This document shows, one piece after another, positions 31,383-40,582 of a DNA stretch of 64,000 nucleotides; within the stretch, counting starts at the first letter, position 1, and every line of letters begins with the position of its first letter. The notes under the pieces were generated by a model, which did not search any database, had not been told where the DNA came from, and worked only from the letters and a program-made list of their open reading frames with translations. The DNA comes from Microvirga arabica (GTDB taxonomy: Bacteria; Pseudomonadota; Alphaproteobacteria; Rhizobiales; Beijerinckiaceae): assembly GCF_016811235.1 (NCBI RefSeq), contig NZ_JAFBID010000012.1, positions 45,962-109,961 on the forward strand, given 5' to 3'. The position numbers were made by a program, and so were the translations under genes.

Positions 31383-32360
31383 ATGGACCAGCCCAACGTG
31401 GTTTCCGCCGTCGAGGACGATGACGGCCTCTCGCCCTATCGGGTCTTTTCCCGCGACGAATGGGCGAAGCTGCGCGCCGACGCGCCCATGACGCTCACCG
31501 CCGACGAGGTGGTGCAGCTGCAATCCCTCAACGACCCGATCTCGCTGGATGAAGTGGCGGCGATCTACTTGCCGCTGTCGCGCCTGCTCTCCCTCTACGT
31601 TGCGGCCACCCAAGGCCTGTTCAAGGCGACGCAGCGCTTCCTGCTCGCCGAGAAGGACGCCAAGGTGCCCTACATCATCGGCGTGGCGGGCTCGGTGGCG
31701 GTGGGCAAGTCCACCACGGCCCGCGTGCTCAAGGCGCTGCTGGCCCGCTGGCCCAACACCCCGAAGGTGGACCTCGTCACCACGGACGGCTTCCTCCTGC
31801 CCAACGCCGAGCTGACGCGGCTCGGGCTCATGGAGCGCAAAGGTTTTCCGGAGAGCTACGACACCGGAAAACTTCTGCACTTCCTCGCCGACATCAAGGC
31901 GGGAAAACGCAACGTGAAGGCACCGCTCTATTCGCACCTCGTCTATGACGTGGTGCCCGGCGAGGAAACCAATGTCGACCGGCCGGACATCCTCATCGTC
32001 GAGGGGCTGAACGTGCTCCAGCCGGCGCGCATGCCGAAAGACGGCACGGCCATTCCGTTCGTGTCCGACTTCTTCGACTTCTCGGTCTATATCGACGCCG
32101 ATGAGGCGGACCTTCACCGCTGGTACGTGAACCGCTTCCTGCGCCTGCGCCACACCGCCTTCCGCGATCCGCTGTCCTATTTCCGGCGCTATGCGGAACT
32201 GCCCGAGGCGGAGGCGATCGGCATCGCCGAGGGCCTGTGGAACCGCATCAACCTTCTGAACCTGCAGGAGAACATCATCCCAACCCGCCAGCGCGCGAGC
32301 CTGATCCTGAAGAAAGGCGCGAGCCACCGGATCGAGACGGTGGCGCTGCGACGGCTTTGA
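31383..32360 (+). CDS. coaA: Type I pantothenate kinase
   Basis: CoaA phosphorylates pantothenate, the committed step of coenzyme A synthesis. The 325 aa product has the P-loop [17 protein letters not shown] near residue 100, the [12 protein letters not shown] segment, and YDVVPGE and [12 protein letters not shown] 31383, preceded by GAGAGG, is the preferred start; an in-frame GTG at 31374 is possible. hisE-coaA linkage is common in Rhizobiales. Confidence 0.94.
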   Translation: MDQPNVVSAVEDDDGLSPYRVFSRDEWAKLRADAPMTLTADEVVQLQSLNDPISLDEVAAIYLPLSRLLSLYVAATQGLFKATQRFLLAEKDAKVPYIIGVAGSVAVGKSTTARVLKALLARWPNTPKVDLVTTDGFLLPNAELTRLGLMERKGFPESYDTGKLLHFLADIKAGKRNVKAPLYSHLVYDVVPGEETNVDRPDILIVEGLNVLQPARMPKDGTAIPFVSDFFDFSVYIDADEADLHRWYVNRFLRLRHTAFRDPLSYFRRYAELPEAEAIGIAEGLWNRINLLNLQENIIPTRQRASLILKKGASHRIETVALRRL

Positions 32361-32367
32361 GCCCAGC

Positions 32368-32721
32368 ATGAAGCGGTTTGCTAAAGGGCTGGTCCTCCTC
32401 AACGTCCTGGCGCTGATCGTCACGGCTTTGGCTGTGTGGCTCCTCGACGGGCGTTCTGCCGTCGAGATGTTCGATATCTCCACCTATGTGGGATTGGGCA
32501 TGGGTGGGCTCGGAGCCCTCATGTTCTTCGGCTCGACCACCGGTTCGAGTGCATCCATGGGGATGGCTGCCAGTGCGGCGGATCAGCCAAGCCGGATCAT
32601 GGATGCGCTTTGGGGCGATAAGACATCGAGCCTCTCCACGGGTGCCCTGTTCGTCCTCGCCGGTCTCACATGGCTCGCAATTGCGTGGCCGCTGTCTGCA
32701 CTGCTCGGCACAGGCGCCTGA
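32368..32721 (+). CDS. Small membrane protein of unknown function
   Basis: The 117 aa product has three hydrophobic segments (about residues 8-26, 40-56 and 89-113). The middle region is rich in Gly, Ser and Met. I do not recognise a family. It starts 8 bases after coaA and is probably transcribed with it. Codon use is a little less GC-biased than in coaA. Confidence 0.65.
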   Translation: MKRFAKGLVLLNVLALIVTALAVWLLDGRSAVEMFDISTYVGLGMGGLGALMFFGSTTGSSASMGMAASAADQPSRIMDALWGDKTSSLSTGALFVLAGLTWLAIAWPLSALLGTGA

Positions 32722-32774
32722 AGCCAACCATTTCCCAATCTTGAGCGTTGTGCCTCCGGATGATCGGAGGATGC

Positions 32775-33317
32775 ATGGCCACGCAGCCCGTCGACGAGAA
32801 ACTCAAAGTCAGCGCCGAGCACGCCAAGGAAGCGGCCGAGCAGACCCAGGAGGCCGCCGAGCAGACCCAAGAGGCTGCGGAAAACACCCAAGAGGCGGCG
32901 GAGCATACGCAGAAAGCGGCCAAGACGACTGCCAAAGCCACCGTTCAGCTGAAGGACAGCGCCGACCGGCGCACGGAACTGGCTGCCAACCGCACGGTCT
33001 TCGCCGCCGAGCGCACCTATGCGGCCTGGGTGCGCACCGGTCTCGCCGCGCTCGCCTCCGGCATCGGGGCGCAGAAGCTGCTCGCAGGCGTGGTGCCGGA
33101 TTGGATGATCCTCTCGACGGGCTCGGTGCTGATCCTGTTCAGCGCCTTCTGTTTCGCGGCCGCCGTCTGGCGCCAGGTCTTTACCGGCTCGCAGCCGCCG
33201 CACCCGGATGTGCAGCGCCTTCCACCGTTCCTGCTCGTGCTGTTCAACGGATTCCTGGCGCTCGTCTCGCTCGCGGCTCTGTTCGGGCTTTGGTTCGGGC
33301 AGACTGGAGGGAGTTAG
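32775..33317 (+). CDS. DUF202-like membrane protein with heptad-repeat N-terminus
   Basis: The 180 aa product begins with a hydrophilic coiled-coil (residues 13-60) built from four perfect-length heptads of the EAAEQTQ type. A DUF202-like region follows (about 68-165), with RTVFAAERTYAAWVRTGLAAL, a hallmark of this family, and three membrane helices. The function of DUF202 proteins is unknown. ATG 32775 has CGGAGG four bases upstream; translation from further upstream adds nothing conserved. Confidence 0.8.
   Translation: MATQPVDEKLKVSAEHAKEAAEQTQEAAEQTQEAAENTQEAAEHTQKAAKTTAKATVQLKDSADRRTELAANRTVFAAERTYAAWVRTGLAALASGIGAQKLLAGVVPDWMILSTGSVLILFSAFCFAAAVWRQVFTGSQPPHPDVQRLPPFLLVLFNGFLALVSLAALFGLWFGQTGGS
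32829..32912 (+). repeat. Four 21-bp in-frame tandem repeats
   Basis: Four units of 21 bases encode EAAEQTQ, EAAEQTQ, EAAENTQ and EAAEHTQ. They form the coiled-coil of the DUF202-like protein. Tandem units like these can change in number by slippage. Confidence 0.8.
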
Positions 33318-33328
33318 TCTAAAACACT

Positions 33329-33410
33329 CGTCATGGCCGCACTTGTTGCGGCCATCCACGTCTTACATCGCGTAAAAACGTGGATCCCCGGGACAAGCCC
33401 GGGGATGACA
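33329..33410. repeat. Mosaic repeat before the adenosine kinase gene
   Basis: Two hairpin arms (GTCATGGCCGC...GCGGCCAT and CCCCGG...CCGGGGATGAC) flank ATCCACGTCTTAC and ACGTGGAT. The arm order is opposite to that in the element at 25994. It lies between convergent genes. Confidence 0.75.
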
Positions 33411-33425
33411 GAGAGGGGAACGTGA

Positions 33426-34427
33426 CTAGCCCAGCAAACCCTGCTGCTCGGCCAGCTCCTTGAGGCTCACCTGCGGGCGGGCGCCGAGATGGCTGATGAT
33501 CTCGGCGGCAGCGAGGCCCCCGAGGCGGGCACAGTCGGTGAGATCCAGGTTCTTCACGAGACCGGCCAGGAATCCGGAGGCAAAGAGGTCACCGGCGCCC
33601 GTGGTGTCGACCACACGCTCCACGGGGAAGGCCGGCACGGCCCTGGTCTCACCACGGCTCACGATCAGCGCGCCGTCGGCCGAGCGGGTGATGGCGCCGA
33701 GCACGTTTTCCTCACGCAATGCTGCGAGCGCGGTGTCGGCGTCCGAGGTGCCGTAGAGGCTCTGCAGCTCGTGGATGTTGGCGAACAGGATGTCGAGGCT
33801 GCCGTCGCGCATGAGACCCAAAAACTCGTCGCGGTAGCGGTCGACGCAGAAGGCGTCGGAGAGCGTCAGCGCCACCTTGTTGCCGGCCTCGTGGGCGATC
33901 TTGACCGCCTTGCGGAAGGCTTCCTTGGCGGCCGGCGGATCCCAGAGATAGCCTTCGAGATAGACGATGGACGAGGCACGCACCGTGTCCGGGTTCACGT
34001 CGTCGGGGGTGAGGTTCTGGCAGGCCCCGAGATAGGTGTTCATCGTGCGCTCGCCGTCCGGCGTCACCAGGATGAAGCTGCGGGCGGTGGCCGGGCCGTC
34101 CTGGGCGAGCGCCACGTCGTAATGCACGTCGATGGCCTTGAGATCGTGGGCGAACAGCTTGCCCGTCTCGTCGTTCTTCACCTTGCCGATGAAGCCTGCC
34201 TTCACACCGAAGGAGGCTGCGCCCGCGGCCGTGTTGGCGCCCGAGCCCCCCGACACGATGATGGCCGGTCCCATGTCGCCGTAGAGCTCTTCCGCACGCG
34301 CCTCGTCGATCAGCTGCATGGCGCCCTTGTGGACCTTCTTACTAAGCAGGAAGGCCTCGTCCGTATGGGCGAGCACGTCAACGATGGCGTTGCCGAGGGT
34401 GAGAACGTCGATGCGGGTCTGGGACAT
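33426..34427 (-). CDS. PfkB-family adenosine kinase
   Basis: The 333 aa ribokinase-fold protein probably phosphorylates adenosine or a related nucleoside. It has the N-terminal GGSGANTAAGAASFG sugar-binding motif near residue 60, and the C-terminal DTTGAGDLFASGFLAGL anion-hole motif with the catalytic aspartate near 270. Close alphaproteobacterial relatives are annotated as adenosine kinases, but substrate choice is inferred. ATG 34427 gives the family N-terminus IDVLTLGNAIVD. Confidence 0.87.
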   Translation of the reverse strand: MSQTRIDVLTLGNAIVDVLAHTDEAFLLSKKVHKGAMQLIDEARAEELYGDMGPAIIVSGGSGANTAAGAASFGVKAGFIGKVKNDETGKLFAHDLKAIDVHYDVALAQDGPATARSFILVTPDGERTMNTYLGACQNLTPDDVNPDTVRASSIVYLEGYLWDPPAAKEAFRKAVKIAHEAGNKVALTLSDAFCVDRYRDEFLGLMRDGSLDILFANIHELQSLYGTSDADTALAALREENVLGAITRSADGALIVSRGETRAVPAFPVERVVDTTGAGDLFASGFLAGLVKNLDLTDCARLGGLAAAEIISHLGARPQVSLKELAEQQGLLG

Positions 34428-34488
34428 AGGCCACCGGGTTTGTGAAAGACGGGGCGCTTTCGCATCCGAGGCAGGGGAGGTCAAGCTT

Positions 34489-34908
34489 TTACCGGGGTGC
34501 AACGGGGGCTTGGGCGTCGGCCGCAACACCACAGGTGGCTTGGCGCTCCCGCTCCAGCGCTTGATCGAGCACCGCCACCATCCGGTCGAGTTCCTCCGGC
34601 GTGAGGCCGCGGATCTCCCGCGCCAGGCGGTTGGCCAACAACGTGGCCTTCGGGTCGGTGTTGGCCGTGTCGATCTTCACCTTCGGATCGGACAGGTCAG
34701 CAAGACGCGTGAGTTCGTCGGCCTCGTCCCAGATGATGTGGAAATACTGCAGCACGCCCTGAATGAGCGTCCAGGTGGGCTTGCCGCGTTCACCGCGCTC
34801 CAGGGCAGAGAGATAGGCGCTCGAGACGCCGAGATGCGCGGCCATGTCCTTCAACATGCGCCCGCGCTCCTGGCGCAGCTGCCGCACCCGTTCGCCGAAG
34901 GGAGTCAT
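34489..34908 (-). CDS. XRE-family HTH regulator
   Basis: The 139 aa product has a Cro/C1-type helix-turn-helix at residues 5-60 (GERVRQLRQERGRMLKDMAA, then LGVSSAYLSALERGERGKP). A C-terminal helical segment (ATLLANRLAREIRGLTPEEL) is conserved in this rhizobial subgroup. Its target is unknown. A palindromic element lies immediately upstream, between it and smr, and could affect co-transcription with the smr-mltA-timA genes. Confidence 0.82.
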   Translation of the reverse strand: MTPFGERVRQLRQERGRMLKDMAAHLGVSSAYLSALERGERGKPTWTLIQGVLQYFHIIWDEADELTRLADLSDPKVKIDTANTDPKATLLANRLAREIRGLTPEELDRMVAVLDQALERERQATCGVAADAQAPVAPR

Positions 34909-34921
34909 CGTCTTACCCAGA

Positions 34922-34965
34922 GCGTTTTCCACAAAAGTGGTTGCCGGTTTTGTGACAGAAAACGC
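34922..34965. repeat. 44-bp palindromic element
   Basis: The ends GCGTTTTC and GAAAACGC are perfect inverted repeats around AAAGTGGTTGCCGGTTTTG. It resembles the widespread rhizobial palindrome with a central AAGTGG-n-CCGGTT and is related to the elements at 9094 and 22733. Confidence 0.65.
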
Positions 34966-34975
34966 GACAAAGCAA

Positions 34976-35542
34976 TCAACTGGAGCTCCGCCGCCGGCGG
35001 AGCCTGACATAGAGTGCACCGGATCCGCCATGCTGAGGAGAGGCCTCCTCGAAGCCGATCACCAGATGGCGCAGGTCGGGCAGGCGCAGCCAGTGCGGCA
35101 CCATGCGACGCAAGACCCCGCGCTCCTCGAACAGCCCGTTGCTGACCGCTGCACCGCCCTTACCGGTGATCACCAGAACGAGGGCATGGCCGGAGCCCTG
35201 CGCGCGATGCAGAAAGCTCAGCAGAGCAAAATGCGCCTCCTCCTGGCGCATCCCGTGCAGGTCGATGACGCTGTCCACGTCCTTGCGGCCCCGGCGCAGG
35301 GCCTGGAGCGTCTTGCGCTCCACAGGGGCCATCGGGGGCAGGGCAGGTTTCGAGGGCGGGAGAGGGGGCAGGGCTGGCGGGAGCTTCGGCGCCACCGGAG
35401 CAGGGGCCGTGGTGGGCTTGGCCTCGGGCTCAGGCTCCGGCGGCAGGGCCTTGCCCTGCATGGGTTTCACGTGCCGGGCCACATGGGACCAGAGCCGCTT
35501 CTCCTCGGGGCTGAGCTGGCGGGTGCGGCTTTTGCGGGTCAT
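34976..35542 (-). CDS. Smr/MutS2-type domain protein
   Basis: The 188 aa product has a C-terminal Smr domain (about residues 90-175) with the signatures IDLHGMRQEEAHFAL and VLVITGKGG, which are linked to nicking nuclease activity. The N-terminal part contains a Pro/Ala-rich linker (about 33-72). Its cellular role in alphaproteobacteria is not defined. It starts in a 4-base overlap with mltA and is the third gene of timA-mltA-smr. Confidence 0.86.
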   Translation of the reverse strand: MTRKSRTRQLSPEEKRLWSHVARHVKPMQGKALPPEPEPEAKPTTAPAPVAPKLPPALPPLPPSKPALPPMAPVERKTLQALRRGRKDVDSVIDLHGMRQEEAHFALLSFLHRAQGSGHALVLVITGKGGAAVSNGLFEERGVLRRMVPHWLRLPDLRHLVIGFEEASPQHGGSGALYVRLRRRRSSS

Positions 35543-36711
35543 GAACGGGGTTTGGGCTGCAGGACCACGAAGCGCACGGAATGGCGCAGGAGCCCGGCGC
35601 GGCGGCCCGCCTCCTCGCCGCTGCCGAAGAAGAAATCGCCCCGGGCCGGCCCGACGATGGCCGAGCCCGTATCCTGCGCGATCATGAGCCGTTGAAGCGG
35701 CTCCGCCTCGTCCAGGGTCAGGGGCAATCGCCCGTCAAGCCAGACCGGAAGGCCATAGGCCCAGAGAGAGCGGTCGACGGCGAGGCTCCGGCCGGGCACG
35801 AGCGGGTGGCCGGCCCCGCCGATGGGGCCGTCCTCCGGCGCCAGCTCCGCGGCCTCGCGAAAGAAGATGTAGGACTCGTTCTTCCGCATCAGGGCCTTGG
35901 CGGGCTCCGGATGGTCTTTCAGCCAGCCCATGAGCTTTGCGAGCGTCATGGATTCCAGGTCCATCTCGCCCTGCTGCACCAGCACCCGGCCGATGGACGT
36001 GTAGGGGCGACCGTTGCGCCCCGCATAGGCGACCCGCATGACGGAGCCGTCCGCGAGGCGGATTCGGGCGGAGCCCTGCACATGGATGATGAAGGCCTCG
36101 CCCGGCTCGCGAAGGAACACGATGGGACTGGCGAGATCTCTTAAGGCGCCGTCCTCGATGGCGGCGCGATCCGGATAGGGCTCGTAGCCGTTGGCCGTGC
36201 GCCGTGCCGCCTGAAAACCTTTCTCGATCCCCGGCAGGGTCTCGCCCTGCGGGATAGTGACGAGATCCTGCGGCCGGTCGAGGAGGGGAACCCTGTAGGT
36301 GGAATCCGGGGTGCGCGAGCCCTGGAACTCCGGCTCGTAATAGCCGGTGAGAAAGCCGCCGCCGGAATGCGGAACCACTGTATGCGGCTGGAAATGTGTC
36401 TCAAAGAAGCGTTTCGCCTCGGCCTTGCCAACCTCAGGGGTTTTCAGGGCTTCGCGGCAGACGGCGAGAAGGTTCCCTTGAGGTGCCTGGGCCGGGCGCA
36501 GCTCGGCGGAGGCAGCCTCAAGGGCCCGGCAGGAGCGCAGGAAGGCCCGGAAGGCGGCGGCGTGATCGTCCGCCTCCCAACCGGGGAGATCCTCGAAGGC
36601 GAGGGGTTCCAGGCGTGCGAGGTCCTTCAGAGCCGGTCCGGCCGCAGCACCGGACATGCTCAGCGTCCAGACAAGAAGACAGGCGACAAGGACCCGCCCG
36701 GCATCCCTCAT
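35539..36711 (-). CDS. mltA: Membrane-bound lytic murein transglycosylase A
   Basis: MltA cleaves peptidoglycan glycan strands, forming 1,6-anhydro ends. The 390 aa product has a signal peptide (RVLVACLLVWTLSMSGAAAG) without a clear lipobox. An MltA beta-barrel domain (about residues 95-255, GGFLTGYYEPEFQGSRTPD) and a 3D domain with AQDTGSAIVGPARGDFFFG, which holds the catalytic aspartates, follow. It overlaps timA and smr by 4 bases on each side. Confidence 0.92.
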   Translation of the reverse strand: MRDAGRVLVACLLVWTLSMSGAAAGPALKDLARLEPLAFEDLPGWEADDHAAAFRAFLRSCRALEAASAELRPAQAPQGNLLAVCREALKTPEVGKAEAKRFFETHFQPHTVVPHSGGGFLTGYYEPEFQGSRTPDSTYRVPLLDRPQDLVTIPQGETLPGIEKGFQAARRTANGYEPYPDRAAIEDGALRDLASPIVFLREPGEAFIIHVQGSARIRLADGSVMRVAYAGRNGRPYTSIGRVLVQQGEMDLESMTLAKLMGWLKDHPEPAKALMRKNESYIFFREAAELAPEDGPIGGAGHPLVPGRSLAVDRSLWAYGLPVWLDGRLPLTLDEAEPLQRLMIAQDTGSAIVGPARGDFFFGSGEEAGRRAGLLRHSVRFVVLQPKPRS

Positions 36712-37430
36712 TGCCCCGCTTCGGTCGCCACGAGCAGCCAGTTGGGATCGCGGCTGCCGAGGGTGCGGGCGAAGGTCCACACGTCGGTGACATCGGCCAC
36801 GGTCTCGAGGCTGCCGTCCACCACGGCCCCGGAAGCGTCGCGGGTGGCGGTGATCAGCTTGGACAGGAAGCGCACCACCACCTGGGCATTCTTGCCCTGG
36901 AGCTCGGCCCCGGCCATCTCGGCCTTGTCGATGGACACGAAGGTGGTCTCCACCGTCTCGCCCCGGCGCTCGCGCTCGGTGATCGCCCGCTCGAAGCCCT
37001 CATAGACCTCCCGGGAGAGAAGGTCCTTGAGCGTATTGCGGTCACCCTGGGCAAACGCCGTCACGATCATCTCGTAGGCGGACTTGGCCCCCTCCAAAAA
37101 TTCGGCGGCATCGAAATTCGGCTCGATGCGGGCGATGCCGTCCAGCGCCTGAGCCGTGGGCGTGCCGGGCTCGGCGATGCCCTTCCAGCGCTCGGCCGGG
37201 GGAACCTCGGCGGCAGGACGCGGCCCGTTGGCCCCGGGAAGGCGCACCACATTGTGATCGGGCTCGGCCGGCGCATTGCCTGGGCGCAAGGGGGCATCCC
37301 GGCGCGACATCGGATCGAAGGGCGGCTGTTCGCTCCCGGTCTTCTGCCCCAGAACGGAGCGGAGGCGCCAGATCACGAACACGGCGAGAACAATGAAAAT
37401 GAGGGTCGTGATGTCGAAGGAATCTTGCAT
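36708..37430 (-). CDS. Tim44/TimA-family protein
   Basis: The 240 aa product has an N-terminal membrane helix (TTLIFIVLAVFVIWRLR), a variable linker (about residues 30-85), and a Tim44-like C-terminal domain (about 90-235, with AYEMIVTAFAQGDRNTLKDLL and VWTFARTLGSRDPNWLLVAT). Bacterial TimA is related to the mitochondrial import protein Tim44; its bacterial role is not settled. It is the first gene of a minus operon with mltA and smr and is divergent from secB. Confidence 0.87.
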   Translation of the reverse strand: MQDSFDITTLIFIVLAVFVIWRLRSVLGQKTGSEQPPFDPMSRRDAPLRPGNAPAEPDHNVVRLPGANGPRPAAEVPPAERWKGIAEPGTPTAQALDGIARIEPNFDAAEFLEGAKSAYEMIVTAFAQGDRNTLKDLLSREVYEGFERAITERERRGETVETTFVSIDKAEMAGAELQGKNAQVVVRFLSKLITATRDASGAVVDGSLETVADVTDVWTFARTLGSRDPNWLLVATEAGQ

Positions 37431-37693
37431 CGTCGATCCGTTGTGAGCCTGCCCGCGCCCGGTTGCGGCCGGGCGTTGTGTCGAGGAGGCGAAGGTGCCA
37501 TTCTTCGCATATGGGGTCTTGAGGTCGTAACATCCACCTGTGCCCCCGACAAGCGAATGAGTTGGCCCAAAATCTTGCTTCCCGCATGAGAAGCATGGTA
37601 GCGCGAAGATCCATGGCCCGCCGCTAGCCGACGCCTCAGCTGACGAGGCGTTCCGCCCGGGCTCGACGAGACACTCCTAGGGAGCAAGACACC

Positions 37694-38179
37694 ATGGCCG
37701 AGAATGCGGCAAACAACGCAGCGCCTTCGCTGAACGCCCTTGCGCAATACTGCAAGGACTTCTCCTTCGAGAACCCCAACGCGCCCCGCTCCCTGCAGCA
37801 GCAGACGGAAGGCCCGCAGATCAACCTGCAGGTCAACGTGAACGCCAAGCAGCTGGCCGAGGCCGATTTCGAGATCGACCTGACCCTCGAGGGCGATGCC
37901 AAGATCGGCGGCAAGGACGTGCTGTTCGCCTTCGAGCTCACCTATTCGGGCGTGTTCCGGATCCAGAACATCCCGCAGGAGCAGCTGCACCCGGTGGTGA
38001 TGATCGAGTGCCCGCGCCTGCTCTTCCCCTTCGCCCGCCAGATGGTGGCCGATGCGGTGCGCAACGGCGGCTTCCCGCCCCTCTATATCGACCCGATCGA
38101 CTTCGTGGCCCTCTACCGCCAGCGCGCCGCCGAGGTCCAGGGGCAGCAGGAGAACGGCGCCGGTCAGACGCTGTCGTAA
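37694..38179 (+). CDS. secB: Protein-export chaperone SecB
   Basis: SecB holds preproteins unfolded and delivers them to SecA. The 161 aa product contains the conserved core: [40 protein letters not shown], and the [20 protein letters not shown] helix with [13 protein letters not shown]. It has an acidic, Gln-rich C-terminus. The 263-base divergent gap to timA contains a short CGCCTC/GAGGCG hairpin and no confident promoter. Confidence 0.95.
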   Translation: MAENAANNAAPSLNALAQYCKDFSFENPNAPRSLQQQTEGPQINLQVNVNAKQLAEADFEIDLTLEGDAKIGGKDVLFAFELTYSGVFRIQNIPQEQLHPVVMIECPRLLFPFARQMVADAVRNGGFPPLYIDPIDFVALYRQRAAEVQGQQENGAGQTLS

Positions 38180-38208
38180 GCGCTCCGACGAGGTTCAGAA
38201 TTTTTCAG

Positions 38209-38242
38209 ATCGGGCGAGGCGAGGGCTTCGCCCGATTTTTTG
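38209..38242 (+). terminator. Intrinsic terminator after secB
   Basis: A 9-bp stem (ATCGGGCGA / TCGCCCGAT) with a 10-base loop runs into a T tract. Confidence 0.85.
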
Positions 38243-38261
38243 TGTCTACCACATCCTCAAA

Positions 38262-38367
38262 CCTCATCCTGAGGAGGATTGCGTCGGCAATCCGTCTCGA
38301 AGGAGCTTCCAGAAAGCACTGGATCCTCCTTCGAGACGCAGCCTGACAGCTGCTCCTCAGGGTGAGG
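38262..38367. repeat. Composite palindromic repeat after secB
   Basis: The outer ends CCTCATCCTGAGGAG and CTCCTCAGGGTGAGG pair with one mismatch. Inner TCTCGAAGGAG and CTCCTTCGAGA pair perfectly. It lies between convergent secB and dnaQ. Confidence 0.75.
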
Positions 38368-38385
38368 GCGGAGGTAGGTTCAAGA

Positions 38386-39108
38386 TCAGGAAGTGGCCTC
38401 CGGCTTCGTCTCGCCGAGATACTCATGCCAGATCGCGCTCGGCCCGATGGACTGGATGAAGGCCTCGTGCGCGGCGCGCTCGGCGTCCGTCAGGCGGGAG
38501 ATCAGGGTGCGTGGTTTCGCGTCGCGCGCGGCCCGTTCCGCCGCCGCGGCACTCCGGCGGGCCATCGGCTGCAGCGACAGGTCAAAGCCCACCTGACGGC
38601 CGCCGATCAGCTCGATATAGACCTCGGCCAGGATCTCGGCGTCGAGGAGCGCCCCGTGCTTGGTGCGCCGGGAGTTGTCGATCCCGTAGCGGGCGCACAG
38701 CGCATCGAGGTTGTTGGCCGCGCCCGGATGCTTGCGCCGGGCCATCGAGAGCGTATCGATCGCGTCGGCGAGGGCGAACTGCGGGTGGCCGGTGCGGGCA
38801 AATTCCGCGTTGAGGAAGCCGATGTCGAAGGCCGCATTGTGGATGACGAGCCGGGCGTCGGCCACGAAATCCGCAAACTCGTCCGCAATCGTCGCAAAGA
38901 CCGGCTTGTCGGCGAGAAACTCGTCGGAGAGCCCGTGGACCGCGAAGGCGCCGGGTGACACGGGACATTCCGGGTTGATGTAGACGTGATAGCTCTTGCC
39001 TGTGGGGATGTGGTTGAGCATCTCCACGCAGCCGATTTCGATCACCCGGTCGCCGCTTGCATGACTGGTGCCGGTGGTTTCGGTATCGAGAACGATTTCA
39101 CGCAACAT
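38386..39108 (-). CDS. dnaQ: DNA polymerase III epsilon subunit
   Basis: The 3'-5' proofreading exonuclease of the replicative polymerase. The 240 aa DEDDh nuclease shows Exo I (LDTETTG, Asp8 and Glu10), Exo II (HNAAFDIGFLN), and Exo III with the catalytic histidine in TKHGALLDAEILAEVY. A C-terminal tail (about 185-240) would bind the alpha subunit. ATG 39108 is chosen because the in-frame GTG at 39117 adds only three non-conserved residues. Confidence 0.94.
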   Translation of the reverse strand: MLREIVLDTETTGTSHASGDRVIEIGCVEMLNHIPTGKSYHVYINPECPVSPGAFAVHGLSDEFLADKPVFATIADEFADFVADARLVIHNAAFDIGFLNAEFARTGHPQFALADAIDTLSMARRKHPGAANNLDALCARYGIDNSRRTKHGALLDAEILAEVYIELIGGRQVGFDLSLQPMARRSAAAAERAARDAKPRTLISRLTDAERAAHEAFIQSIGPSAIWHEYLGETKPEATS

Positions 39109-39123
39109 CACAAACACTCTTCA

Positions 39124-39726
39124 TCAAAAACGGTGACGCCGTCCGGGACGGCCGGCGAGGCAAACAAGGATGGAGCGCACCTGCGCCTCGGCGGAGGCGA
39201 AGCCGCGGCTGGTGTCGACCAGGAAGTGGGCCCGGGCGCGCTTGTCGGCGTCGGGCATCTGCTTGGCCAGGATGGCAGAAAATTTCTCCGCCGTCATGCC
39301 GGGCCGGGCGAGCACACGCTCACGCTGCACCTCAGCGGGCGCCGTGACCACCAGGGTGGCATCGCAGCGCCTGTCGCCTCCGGTCTCGAACAGCAGGGGG
39401 ATATCGAGCACCGCAATGGGGAGGGCCGAAACGCGAGCGAGAAAATTCTCCTCTTCCTCCCGCACCAACGGATGCACGATGGCTTCGAGTTCTTTGAGGC
39501 GCTCCGGGCTGTTGAGAACGGCGGCGCCGAGCTTCGCACGATCGACAGTGCCGTCCGCCACGGTGCCGGGAAAGGCTTTCTCGATCAGCGGCGCGGCACG
39601 GCCGTGATAGAGCCTGTGCACGGTGGCGTCGGCATCGTGGACCGGGACGCCGAGTTGGCGAAAGAGGTCAGCGGTGGCCGACTTGCCCATGCCGATGGAG
39701 CCGGTGAGTCCAAGCACGAAGGTCAT
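39124..39726 (-). CDS. coaE: Dephospho-CoA kinase
   Basis: CoaE makes the final phosphorylation of coenzyme A. The 200 aa product has the P-loop GSIGMGKS (residues 9-16), [13 protein letters not shown], and the VHPLVREEE and VLDIPLLFE motifs of the family. It starts at the 4-base overlap with aroE. The C-terminal end is Arg-rich. With coaA at 31383, two CoA-synthesis genes are within the window. Confidence 0.94.
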   Translation of the reverse strand: MTFVLGLTGSIGMGKSATADLFRQLGVPVHDADATVHRLYHGRAAPLIEKAFPGTVADGTVDRAKLGAAVLNSPERLKELEAIVHPLVREEEENFLARVSALPIAVLDIPLLFETGGDRRCDATLVVTAPAEVQRERVLARPGMTAEKFSAILAKQMPDADKRARAHFLVDTSRGFASAEAQVRSILVCLAGRPGRRHRF

Positions 39727-40571
39727 CGGGCGGCCTCGAGATCGGCCAGGATCACGGCCCGCAGCTCGGGCGTGACCTCCGGGGTGACGCCAAACCAGCG
39801 CCGGAAGCCGGGAACCGCCTGATGCAGCAGCATGCCGAGACCATCGACAGTTCGTAAGTTCTGCGCGGCGGCGGCGGCGAGCAGGGGCGTTTCGAGAGGC
39901 ACATAGACGATGTCCGTCACCACGGCGTTGCGGGGCGCGCGGGAGAGGTCGATGGCGAGCGGCGGCTGGCCCGCCATGCCCAGCGACGTGGTGTTGACGA
40001 TGAGCTGAGCGTGCGGGATCACCCGTCCCAGCGCCTCCCAGGCGGCGGTCTCCAGGGAGACCGCACTGCCCGGCCTGAGATCGCGGGCGAGGTCCTCCGC
40101 CTTCGACCCAGTGCGGTTTGCCACGAAGATGCGCTTGAGGGGTCGGTCCTGGAGGCCTGCCACCACGGCTCGCGCGGCACCGCCGGCCCCGAGCACGAGG
40201 ACGGTCTCCACATCCTGTTCCCAGCCCGTCCCCAGGCTGGCATCGAGATTGCCGATGAAGCCGAGGGCATCCGTGTTGTCGCCCCAGAGCACGCCGTCCT
40301 TGAGCCAGAGGGTGTTGACCGCACCCACACGCTGCGCCCGCTCGGTCCTGCGCTCGACGCCGTGAAAGGCCATCTCCTTGTGGGGGAGGGTGACGTTGCC
40401 GCCGGCAAAGCCCTGCGCGTGAAAGCCGCGCAAAAAGTCCCCGAAATCCACAGGCGCTACGTCGATGCGCTCGTAGGAGCCGTCGAGCCCATAGGCTTTC
40501 AGCCAATGGCCGTGGATCAGCGGCGAGCGGGAATGCTTGATCGGATGGCCGACGACGAAGGCCTTCGTCAT
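39723..40571 (-). CDS. aroE: Shikimate dehydrogenase
   Basis: AroE reduces 3-dehydroshikimate with NADPH in aromatic amino acid synthesis. The 282 aa product has the substrate-binding [12 protein letters not shown], the catalytic lysine in [20 protein letters not shown], and the nucleotide-binding [22 protein letters not shown] follows as the NADP-selecting loop. It overlaps coaE by 4 bases and lies 11 bases downstream of maf. Confidence 0.95.
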   Translation of the reverse strand: MTKAFVVGHPIKHSRSPLIHGHWLKAYGLDGSYERIDVAPVDFGDFLRGFHAQGFAGGNVTLPHKEMAFHGVERRTERAQRVGAVNTLWLKDGVLWGDNTDALGFIGNLDASLGTGWEQDVETVLVLGAGGAARAVVAGLQDRPLKRIFVANRTGSKAEDLARDLRPGSAVSLETAAWEALGRVIPHAQLIVNTTSLGMAGQPPLAIDLSRAPRNAVVTDIVYVPLETPLLAAAAAQNLRTVDGLGMLLHQAVPGFRRWFGVTPEVTPELRAVILADLEAAR

Positions 40572-40582
40572 GAATTCTTGTC

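Noticed and set aside
32829..32912. Tandem 21-bp units considered as a CRISPR-like array
   Set aside because: The units are contiguous with no spacers and are translated in frame as heptads.
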